Assembly: GCF_002865645.1 (NCBI RefSeq)
Contig: NW_020194560.1
Location: forward strand, 434,001-498,000
Direction of reading: 5' to 3'
DNA length: 64,000 nucleotides
From: Hyaloscypha bicolor E
Lineage: Eukaryota; Ascomycota; Leotiomycetes; Helotiales; Hyaloscyphaceae
The notes beneath the pieces were generated by a model that was not told the origin of the DNA, made no database searches, and saw nothing but the letters and a program-made list of their open reading frames with translations. This document shows, one piece after another, positions 32,236 through 42,993 of this stretch (position 1 is its first letter; the number at the start of each line of letters is the position of its first letter). The position numbers were made by a program, and so were the translations under genes.

Positions 32236-35200
32236 GGGCTGATTTAGCGACGATGCTGCAACTATAATTTTTTTCGCAAAATCAAAATTACGATAAATCG
32301 CGATTTATTTAATAGCCACATTTTATATGGAAAACACACCTAATTATGGCCAAATACGCAACTCCCATATATCATAGTCAAATGTATCCAGTAGTATTAC
32401 TCTGTTCTCGCTTTTTTGAACTGCCCCCGATTATCCCTACGCCTATTCCCCGGCCTATAATCACCATCCCCTGGTAATTCCTTCTCTTTATTATCAAGAT
32501 CTGAATTATCGTCGTTATTGCTTAATATAATCACCTCCCGCTTCCTCTTTAATATAGACTTCAGAGGACGTTAAGTGGGTGGAGCGGGAGCGGGAGCAAA
32601 CGCTAGTAAAAACGTCAGATCTACTAGTATATTTAAATCTATTAACTTACTAGGTATAGAAGCAGGAGCAGGAGCAGGAGCAGGAGTAGGATCAGGAGTA
32701 GGAGCAGGAGCAGGAGAAACCGTAATTCTAGCTTCTAGCATAGGCATATCGTCGTCTGAATTAAAATCGTCAGAATTCAGGTCATTACCTGACTAATTCT
32801 TTAAAGGAGTAACCTTCTCCCATATAGCTTCGATCTATTAATTAGGAGTCGAAGCAGGTAAAGAAGATGCCGTAGATATAACTATAGATATAGATACTAC
32901 GTTAGGGGTAGTATTAGGAGAGTCTCCTAATAGGGGACTAAAATCTAGGAGATAAGGCATCTCTCTATCCCTTCTTTTATACTTATCCTAAATCTCGTCG
33001 TCTCTTGCCTGAATTTTATTAATATCTTAATTAAATATAAGATAAATATACTTTGGCGTTCTCTTATTTAATTGGCTAAAGTGGGATAATAAGCTATTAA
33101 TAGTATTTTCAGCTCCATATATCAGATTAGTCACATGGTTAATCCTCTTGTTTTTGTCCTTTGGCCATACCTAATTATATTAGTACTAATTATATTAGGA
33201 TACTAATAAATAATAGCTTACTTTAGTAGTAAAAGACACCCTATTTGTGCGTTCCAAGATCGTAATCCATTAATTAAGCTCCTAGTCTTCAAGTAACGGA
33301 ATTAATAATAAAAAAGCCTTGGCTAAATATATAGCAAACTTCTTATATAATAGTTCTTGACTATAATAAAGTACTATATTAGCAAAAAGGTATGTATTTC
33401 TATAAATAAGCTTTATATACGTATTAAACTATTCTACTATTTATAGCTTAATTTAAATATTTTGAGCCTCCTAATACTCTTCTAAGCTAAGGAACTTCTT
33501 TGTGGTTAAAACAGGTATACTTCTCCTAGTAAAGCTACTCTCTAGTTCTTCTATTTCATATATACGTAGTATAATAGAAATAAGGACCTTATATCGTTTT
33601 TCGATAATAGGAGCAGGAGAGATTAGCGATTTACCCTTACTAAAAGCCCTTATACGTGTCCCCTGGCCGAGAATAAGGGAACCAAGGGCTTTACTTCTTT
33701 TAAGGGCTAAACCTAATAAAATTAGTATTAATATAGGAGTTAAATAGATAGATACGCACTTTCGCCCTAAGCTTCCTAATGGAAATTACTATATAATCGC
33801 TCTAAATACTCGAGCTTAGCCTACTATCTCCTCTTACGTGCTTCTGATTCAAGGACCTCTTTTAAGAGATTCATACCCGGGGGATAGTAAAAAGGATAGG
33901 AATTAGCTGAGATATTAACCCCTTGGTTTCTTAATAGCTAGGCGGTAGTATTCTGAAGTTAAGTTTGACTAGAAAATAGTATACTATCTAATATAATAGT
34001 CGGTATAGCTAAAGTAGAAGTAATAGGAGCAGGAGGAGAAGTAGCTAGGTTAATTGCACTATATAGTAGATACTTTACTATAGAGGGGGGATATAGTACC
34101 TCCCGTATAAAACAAGAGTTCTATAGATTGAGATTATTTATTAAAAACGTTTGGGGATAATATAATAAGGATCTGATTTATAATTAAATATTAGAAGGAA
34201 AATATAGCTAATAAATCTATAATTTAGTAAATAATAGTATAAAGTCAAGTAGTAGGATAGAACTATAATATATTAATATTATTTTAATCCTTTAGCCCAT
34301 ATCCCTATAACTTTTTCTCTAGGGAATTTATATATTAGAGACTTATTTTGGAGGTTATTAATAGTAGCGTATTACTAATATATAAAAAGGGGTAAATAGA
34401 AGGACTATAAGAGATGCCCCTTAGTATAAGTTAAATTCGGATATATTTTATTTATCCCTAGTATTATTCCTATATAAACTATAGTTTCCTATACTAGGGG
34501 CTATAGAATATTAAGTAAGGAGCTATAGAAATTAAGGGGGGGAAACTAAATTCTATATGAAAAGAAACATTTTTATTAAATATGTCTTATAATTACTTTA
34601 AAAGTTCTCAAGAACTATTAATTTAATAGAGCTAGTATTAACGGAGAATTTGATCTATACTATAGACTCCTTACTACTAAAATAACAAGTCAATAAAATA
34701 ATTATAGGGGATATAGAAAATAAAGGAGCAAGGGTCGATTTTCTAACGAGGTAAATCATATAATCTTTTAATATTAAACCACCTATAACTATGTGAATTT
34801 AACTAATTAAGCAGATTACTATTAGCTTCTATAATTAATTACTTTACCAAAAATTAATATTTTTAGCTAGTTCTTTCTTTAGGATATATATTAATATGTC
34901 CCTATTTAGCCTCTCTAAGGCCGGGTAAACCGACTAATATTTATAGGAGGAATTTCTAGATTATCCTCCTTCTCCGCTTTAGGCTCAGATATGTATCTAT
35001 TATTTATAAACTGTCTATACTCTTAACTATTTATAACCCAATTGCCATTTGCCCTATTAAAAGTAATACTATCTATAGTAAATATTATCTTTAATCTCCG
35101 CTTTGTCGTTAGAGCTAATATAGGTGAGATCTTTATCTCTATAGCTAGTATCTCTTTCTTTATTAATAAACTGAATACTATCTTGATTATTATAATCCTT

Positions 35201-37395
35201 TAGCCTTGCCTCTTCTAGTCCCATAGCTACCTCTGGTAATAGATTCCAATTATATATATCCTTAGGTAATAATAAAAGCCCTAGCTTTGGATAAGTATTC
35301 TTCGTATTAATTAGGTAGTTGCTAATTGACTCCCTTAGATATATATATATATTTAGGTAGTTCAGATCCCTATTCGAGTTACGTATAGACTCTGTAATTA
35401 GGAGTATAAAGCCGGCATTCTTAAGCTCTTGCTTATACTACTCAAGTATAACCTCCGGTAAATATATGTCTTTATTATAGCTAGTATATTCTTTACGTAG
35501 CTTGTTTAGTTTATTAATATTAATAGGAATCCCGTAGTCCCTAACCCCTATTTGCTCTGAAAACATGTAGTTCTGGAATAGTTAACTAGGGATAATATAT
35601 GGATAATTAGGCTGTTTCCTAATTAAATGAATATTTCAAACCCGGATAAACTTCTTAGTTTATTCCCGTATAATAGGTAAATAGACGAAAAGCATAGTAA
35701 TATAGTCAGGGAGAAGTTTGCGGGAGTAAAGCCTTTGAGAGCGTAGTTACTTGAAAAATATCTTCTATTTATTTAGTATACCCTATATAATATTAGCTAA
35801 TTAAATAAGTCTATATGGGATTAGTATAGATAAATTACCTTTGTAACTTGCCCCTACCATACCTCAATTCGTTAATTAGCTATACTAGTCCCGAACTAAT
35901 AGAGATCTGAGAACTAATATGGATTAATACTCCTTGTTTAGTATATTGCTTTATGGAGGATATAATAGGCATTAGTAACTATAGATATTTCGCATCCTCT
36001 ATCCGATCGAATATAGAGCGAAATAACCTCTATTTCGTCTACTAAGTCAAGGTATTATACTAGGATAGTAACCTGGAAAGTAGTATAAGTAAGTATATAT
36101 TAGTATAATATTAATTAGCCTAAAGAAGAATGTGGTGTGGAGATTTAGGGGATTTATTGCCTAAATTAAGGGTTTTTCAAATAACTAGTTCTCTATAATA
36201 CTACAGAATTATATAGCCGAAATTACGACTAAGTGAATTTTGGCATTTTTAAGGGGATGTATTTATACCGAATTAGGAAATACTACTATTTATAGTATAG
36301 CTATTTAAGATTCCAATATAAATCCAAGGTACGAATCGTGAGTAGGCATTAATACTAGCATATATCTCAATCCCACAAAATCGTAGCTAAGTAAACGGAT
36401 TAGTAGTTATTAAGATAATGATTTTTGAAGTTAAGTATATACTGTACTTACCTTATAATAGCTATTAATAGACTAAATAAAGTTCGGCCCATAAATATTA
36501 TATTTCCCCCTAGCTACCTTTATTTCTTCCGAGTAATGTTATATACTTTCTGGATTAATTTCCTATATTATAGAAGCTATTCTATTCCTAGAAAACTTCT
36601 GGCCATTCCCTAGGGAGTTAAGATAAGTATATAGAAGCCGGCAGCCATAACTTCTAGTATTGCCTTATAGGCCTTTATCTACTGTGTATTACTTGAGGAT
36701 ATGGCGAAGTTACTCCTTTTCTAGCTTAACTTGCGAATTAAGCATTCGACGTCGAAGGCCCATAGCCCGGCGAGCTTATTATAATAGTCGTAGATTAGGA
36801 ATATTATATCCTAAGCTCCGGAGGTTAGTAAGTATATTAGTATTAGTCATATGGATATTATAAAAGAACCAAGCGATAAGACCCTTTACCTGCGGCGAAG
36901 GATCAAATATCGAATGTTTAGAGGGCGTTTTCTATTCGGAAAGCCTACTGCGTAGTATTTTCAGGGAAATATTAATGTTAAAGTCATGCTTTAACCTCTC
37001 TATAATAGTCTCATGTAATAGCTACTGCTCAATTAAATAAAGAATATGGGCTTGATAGCACATAATATTAATCTTGAAACGACCTATTATAAAGAGTTTA
37101 ATAATAATAGATTAATAGTATTAGAAATAATAATATAGGAACAAAAGTATAAACGAAGTGTGCCAGATGGCTAGTAGGCCAGGGGGCATATCACGTGCAT
37201 TTTATTGATTTTTCCTACCCTATTGCATTCCTACCATGGAATGCAATAAAACACCATATAGATCGACTGTTTTAATTGTATTCTACCATAGAAATTAGCT
37301 AGACTATTAATAATAGTACATTTTTAAAAATATCATAATTTTGATTTTGCGAAAAAAAATTATAGTGTGCAGCATCGTCCTTAAAGGAGCCCGTA
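32233..37395 (-). mobile_element. RIP-mutated 5.2-kb DNA transposon with integrase-core transposase relic
   Basis: Terminal inverted repeats of ~65 bp (TACGGGCT...GACGATGCTGCA...CGCAAAATCAAAATTA) face each other at 32233 and 37395. On the minus strand, despite many stop codons, transposase blocks can be read in order. They are a helix-turn-helix-like segment with RRAMGLRRRM (~36770-36740), YGPN (~36490), GIEIYASINAYSRFVPWIY (~36370-36310), RSDRGCE (~36010), DYGIPI (~35535) and WNLLPEVAMGLEEARL (~35250-35205). This order matches the fungal integrase-core (DDE-type, rve-like) transposases. Stops are mainly TAA/TAG, as produced by C-to-T changes. A Pro/Ala-coding hexanucleotide repeat lies near the left end. 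Inactive relic. Confidence 0.75.
32655..32720 (+). repeat. GGAGCA hexanucleotide repeat
   Basis: About ten imperfect copies of GGAGCA within the transposon. On the minus strand they would encode Pro-Ala repeats, which fits a low-complexity part of a transposon-encoded protein. Confidence 0.7.
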
Positions 37396-37441
37396 GCGGG
37401 GGAGAGTGCCACTTAACCCGTGAGCGCCCTGGGGAGGACTA

Positions 37442-37931
37442 CGGAAAGCGATAAGGATCAAGTGATCAAGCGATTTTCGAATCCGGTTTTCGACTTTCGA
37501 TGTCAGATTTGTGGCACGTGCGCACCCCACCAAAAATCGCCCACATACCACACCCCCCTCTCCCTGTACCTCTACCTATTATTACTGCTTAAAATATTAC
37601 TCTCTCTTTGATTCTTATTTATATATATATAAGAGAAGAGAGGGGGTAAGGGGTAGGGGGGTGTTGGAGGGGCGAGGGGGTTGGAGGAAAAGATGAAAAG
37701 TGAAAAGTGAAAAAAAAGTAGAAAGCGAAAAGCGAAGAGCGAGGGTCGAGGCACGCGACTCGCTAGAAAAAGGAAGCCCTATAATTATAGGCTACTTATC
37801 GCTAAATTTTAGGGCTACGGTCACTAAGTTATAGGCTATAGGTACTAAAAATTTAGCGACATAAATTTTTGGTTAAGTTCCCTCGCTTTGCCCCCCCCCT
37901 CCCCTTTGCCCCTATAAGCCCCCTCTCTTAT

Positions 37932-37969
<38 letters not shown>

Positions 37970-38151
37970 ATTAAAGAAAGTAGATATTTGAAGTAGTAAT
38001 AGAGGCACAGGGAGAGGGTATAGTATGTGGGCGTGATATGTGTATAGTATTTGCGATTTTTGGTGGGGTGCGCACGTGCCACAAATCTGACATTGAAAGT
38101 CGAAAACCGGATTCGAAAATCGCTTGATCACTTGATCCTTACGGCTTTCCG
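37442..38151. mobile_element. 0.7-kb TA-flanked element with ~100-bp inverted repeats
   Basis: The ends CGGAAAGC...GCTTTCCG are flanked by TA on both sides, as in Tc1/mariner-type insertions. Inverted similarity runs ~100 bp (GATCAAGTGATCAAGCGATT, then on to GCACCCCACCAAAAATCGC). The interior is odd: a ~130-bp purine-only-like strand (37630-37760), an inner stem TCGCTAAATTTT/AAAATTTAGCGA (37799-37810 and 37848-37859), a pyrimidine block near 37890-37930 and a (GA)15 microsatellite (37937-37966). No protein is encoded, so it is non-autonomous. Confidence 0.75.
37937..37966 (+). repeat. (GA)15 microsatellite
   Basis: Perfect GA dinucleotide run inside the TA-flanked inverted-repeat element. 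Confidence 0.9.
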
Positions 38152-38153
38152 TA

Positions 38154-39018
38154 CAGGACGTAATGTGGGGCGTTTCGGGGATTGCAATTCCGAAGAGAGA
38201 ACAGGGGGGGGGATGATGAACAGTCGCATTGTACACAATTGCCAACCCCCCAGAAGAAGGCATGCCATTGAGAGGAGAATTAGCAAGTAATCCATCTTAT
38301 ATCCTCGTCACAACTGGGAAATGTAGAAGAATAAATTGAGTAATCGCTTCGGGAGACTGAAGAAAACTTTGTCGTAATCTCTAGCCTACAGCCCATTTTT
38401 GAATGTTCCCATTCAAGAATTGCCAACCACTGCTGAATTTCTTCGTGAGTTGCGAATTTGACGGCAAGGAAAGTGACTGGATTGTGATAATTTCAGGTTG
38501 AGACAGATGTCAGGACAACACGACGGTTGTTTATGAAAGCTTGGCGAAGTTTGGAGCAGAGGCGGCGAAGTGAGTAATGACAGTTAATTCAGAGATTGGG
38601 GTGTGAAGACGAAAGGTTTTTGGAGAAGGCTGGGTCTTCTAGGGAAAGGGGCAAAGCTAGACCCCATTAGGAAACCATGAAGCCACATGGTTCACGTGAG
38701 CTCACGTGAATGGCTTGCAGTAGCACCTCCAAGCGGGAACTTCAACTCGTGAGGCTGAAGCGATCAACATCAAACAAACGACGAGTTCGAGGTCCCAACG
38801 CGGTTCGATGACTGCAAGTTATTCCCTGTTCCCACTCACAGGTACATTGAATTGTTCAGGCGCTTTCGGACCCGTATGGGTCGTTCAAGACACCTGAACA
38901 GATTGTTCACTTGATACCAGGCTCCCGCGTGTGCAAGGTTCTGTCGCCAATGACAAAGCTTACAGACAGCACAAAACCAGAAGAGCCATCCGGGAAGGCT
39001 TGAGAGGCGATAGGCGGC
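38154..39018. other. Upstream region of the fusion gene
   Basis: About 860 bp between the TA-flanked element and the ATG at 39019. It is not AT-rich. It contains a perfect 20-bp palindrome with two CACGTG boxes (38691-38710). No gene is supported here. Confidence 0.5.
38691..38710. promoter_or_regulatory. Perfect 20-bp palindrome with two E-boxes
   Basis: TTCACGTGAGCTCACGTGAA equals its own reverse complement and holds two CACGTG hexamers ten bases apart. CACGTG is the core site of fungal bHLH regulators. It lies ~310 bp upstream of the fusion gene start. A regulatory role is inference from symmetry and position. Confidence 0.45.
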
Positions 39019-42000
39019 ATGCCTGATCCTCTATCCATAACCGCGGGCGTTCTAGGACTGTTGGGAACATGTGTCAAGGTTGGCTCTACGCTCAAGGACT
39101 TCTACGATGGTGCCAGCTTTGCGGACACTAAGGTCAAGGGCTTGCTCACTGACGTCGAGAGCTTTACCCAAGTCTTGCGGTTGATGAAAAACACTTTCGA
39201 ACAAGAACAGATTCAAGCCTCCATTCAGACTACGGGACATATTGGCAATCACTGGAACAATCTCTCAGCTTCGATTCAGGATAGTCAAAATACGCTTTCC
39301 CACCTCCAAGAAACTCTCGAGCGAGTTAACAAGAGCGTGGGCTTGCTTAATGGAGCACGGAAGCATCTCAGATTAAAAGGAGCAACGGAGGAAATTGGGA
39401 ATTTCCAATTACAGATTCGATCGTATCGGGACACCTTGCAACTATCCTTGCAAACAGTGATACTGTGAGTCTTCACATTATCTGTCATGAGGGTCCTTCG
39501 TTAACGAAAGTAGCTGGAACCAGATTACTGTCAAAGAGTCAACCGACAAGATCCTGCCGAACCTAGATGAACTAAATCAAGCTATCCGACGCATAGCTCT
39601 TGATATCAATTATCGCATGACTAGTCTGCAAAATGCCGTTGGATCTAACCCAAGCGACACTCAGCTGCTCGCTTTAAAGAACCTGAGCAATTGCATACAA
39701 TCAGCCGCTAGTGTCGTTTCCTCGGCTTCAACTACTCTAGGTGTGGAGCATGCGGATCACGTCTCCATTGCCCATGGTTCAGAATTCGGTGACCTATTTC
39801 CGTCCGAACCGGGAGAAACAATGCTTAGATGGATATCATCTAACACTGTCTATGAATTCGAAGAGGAACCCACCGCAGAATCGTCGTCGAGGCAACATAA
39901 TGTCAGGTCGGACTACCCGCACCCAGTCGAAGGAAGCCCAGAACCAGAACAATCTGATTCAGACACTGATTTAGAAATGGAAATAGTTCAAGCGCTCTTG
40001 AAACGAGGCAAGGAAAAGTTTCAAGCCAAAGATTTTGGGGCTGCAGAACGTCTTTTCCGCAATTGTCTTACTAGGATCTGCTCAAATTTATCTATGGTAT
40101 CTTTGCACCACATTCTGAGATCAAAGACAGAGATCATGACTCTTCTTTTGGATGTCTATCTGGCTGAAGAGAAATGGGACGAAGCCCAGTCTCTGTTACT
40201 GGAGAAAATTGGTGTTGGATCGCGAGACAAATCAAGTGATAACAGCCCAGTCCTCAAGGATATACTAACCTTGATTGATGTTCTTATTCACAAAAGCTCC
40301 TATGCCGAGGCACATCTTTACGGGAGGCGGGCTCTCAAGGGCTATAGGAAAATGGGCTTAGAAGGTGTGCCGGGCGTGGAGCGCTCTCTAGAGGCTCTCA
40401 TGCGTATATGCCACGTGAATGGCAACTACGACGAAGAAGACGCTTACGCGGAAATTCTTTCGGACTTTTTGCAGCTGAACCCGTCAAATTTGAACTCAAC
40501 AGGTGCCGCCGAATCAAACGCACAACGCCCGGAATCTCCTTCTCCGGTACAAAATTCACGAGAAGGTCCACCAGGAGAACGCAAACGAGAAACAAATAGA
40601 TCGGACGGCGAGAAGTTACTAAACACAGTTAGCCTAGATGTTACGGCGACAAATCAAAAGCCGAGCGATTTTGGGCCCATTCAAATCCCTCAAATAGCGC
40701 CGGAGAAGGCGGGCCAATACGCGGCATTGTTCGAGAAGTCGCCGGCGCAGAATGGTGTCCTCCAAAGAGAAGATGCAAAGCTGATATTTGAGCGCTCGGG
40801 GTTACCGACTGAGAGCCAACCTCCAACCACGCTTCGGAAACCGATGCCGGATAGTACACAACAGCCTCCGGCTTTAGTACCTGATCTCTTGACTGAATCA
40901 CCGCGTCTTTGTCCTATCATCGACGAAGAAAAAACCCCTTCAAAAGCAGTCTCAAAATCAGCCCTCGAAGATATGTCATCATCCAAGCTTGATAGGACGC
41001 CGCCAATTTCCTCGAGCGATGCTGACAAGGAGTGGACAATGGACCGCGTGTTGCTTTGGCTTGCTTCCAACCAATTCTCGAGTGATTGGCAAGAAACTTT
41101 CAAGTATCTCAATATCTACGGTTCCGTTTTCCTTGGATTGGGCAGTGGTCACGGAGGGAGAGGAAACCTCGGCATGATGCACCAGCAAGTTTTCCCTCGG
41201 CTTGCAAAGGAGTGCTCTACTAGTGGTACTGGCTGGGACCAGGTTAGGGAGCGAGCTGAAGGGAAACGAATACGTCGATTGATCAGGGGTATCGTCACTG
41301 GCAAGGCACATGTCGTGACTGATTTACCCAAAGGGTTTCCATCAATAAAGTTGACCTCAGGTATATTGCGACACCCTTCAAGCCGTCCTTTGCTAAAGTA
41401 TTCCCTTTTTAGATAAGCCAAGTGCTTCCTCATCCTCGGCTATTGACTTGTCATCAATTGCGCGATCAGCTTCTCTGACCATTGGTCATCATCGGCCCAA
41501 AAGTACAGGCTCAGAAACAAGCAGGGGGAAGAATGCAGAATACGATCCTTTCCGTGACTTTTCGGCCTCACCGGGAGCAGAAGCTAGCCATACAACCGTT
41601 TCCTCATTGCCAGTAGCTGCTTCATCGACATTAAGTGCTAGCTTGCTTTCCCCTCTCCCTGGGATACCAACCATGGGAAACATTCGTTCACAACCAGCCA
41701 TTAATGGTGGCGTCGATAGAGATTTGTCCGAGGAAGGTGCACTAATGGTGGAGGAGATTTCTAGGGGAGATATCATGGAAGATTTCGAATTCGGCTTACG
41801 GTTCAAACCTGCCCTGACCCAGAACTCTAATTCCAGTGAATTCTCAGAACGAACTTGGAATAGCTCTATTGGATCCAATCCAGCGACTTCTGGTATCACA
41901 GTATTTTCAACTACTTCTACCTCATCCATCCCCAAAGCACCGTCAATGCAGAAGGCTGCCGCGGTGAGAGGATTCCTCGGTTTATCGAGCATAGATGGCA

Positions 42001-42993
42001 ATACTGACCATTATGGGGATCAATTAAAGTCGGATCTTGCTACAACTTCTAGTACCGAAGTTACATCCATGGTCAAAAAGGAGCAAAGTAGCAAGACAGA
42101 GGGCCAGGGAAGTGGAGATTTATTGGCAGTCTCATCATTTTCACCGTTAATTGCGACATCAAGTGCTGAGTTCCGCAAGAAGATTGTAATTGTAGGTGAT
42201 GCGCCTTGCGGAAAGAAAGCTCTCCTCATGTGAGATCCATATCTGTCCTGGAATTTATTTCAAACTGACTTCAATAGTGCCTTTTTGAAAGGACCGAACC
42301 GTCAGGTTAGGATAGACACCTTCCGTCTATTTCTATGATGATTCTTCTTACAAACTTGACTAGTACTTTCTTCCCCCATCAGTGTTCGAAAATTACATCG
42401 TAGATGTCGAAGTGGATGGAAAACACGTCGAGCTTGCGTTGTGGGATACTAGTGGCCAAGAAGATTATGATAGACTGAGACCTCTCTCATATCCAGATTC
42501 TCATGTGATTATAATATGTTTTGCCATAGACGACCCGGACACCCTTGATAATGTGCAAGAGAAGGTATTATTTTTAATTGAAGATTACCTGATACATGCT
42601 GACTGATGGCAGTGGGTTTGTGAGGTGCAGCACTTTTGCTCGGGGTTGCCAATTATACTTGTCGGGTTGAAGAAAGATCGGCGATATGACCCCAAAACGA
42701 TCGAAAAGCTTTGCAAGACCGGTCAAAAACCAGTGACTTATGAGCAGGTAATTACTTCGTAGGCCTCACTGTGAAGAGCACTATTGATAGTGGGATAGGG
42801 CCAAGCTGTTCAAATGATGATAGGAGCCTACAAATATTTGGAATGCTCTGCCAAGACGAATGAAGGTGTCCGTGAGGTCTTCGAACACGCCACCCGAGCT
42901 TCGCTACTTGACCAGAAAAGGGGAAGGAAGAACAAGGGAAGGAATGGGACAAGAGCCCTTCAACGTTTTTTGGGGAGGCTTCATCTTGAGTAA
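39019..42993 (+). CDS. Fusion protein: STAND-type N-domain, TPR-like, Bck1 SAM-like region and Rho1-like GTPase
   Basis: Seven exons: 39019-39464, 39514-41360, 41413-42229, 42278-42305, 42364-42564, 42613-42747, 42799-42993. Total 3669 nt, 1222 aa, all phases consistent. Residues 1-~200 ([20 protein letters not shown] ... [20 protein letters not shown]) match fungal STAND/NACHT N-terminal domains. Residues ~300-470 look like TPR repeats ([20 protein letters not shown]). Residues ~655-750 ([20 protein letters not shown] ... [20 protein letters not shown]) match the SAM-like region of Bck1 MAPKKKs, followed by a Bck1-like [11 protein letters not shown] linker. Residues ~1017-1222 are a whole Rho1-like GTPase: GDAPCGKK (1026-1033), [15 protein letters not shown] (1073-1082), LKKD (1132-1135), ECSAK (1173-1177). 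No kinase domain and no C-terminal CAAX. Introns 3-6 fall inside the GTPase. Expression would place a GTPase switch next to a MAPKKK docking region. Confidence 0.88.
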
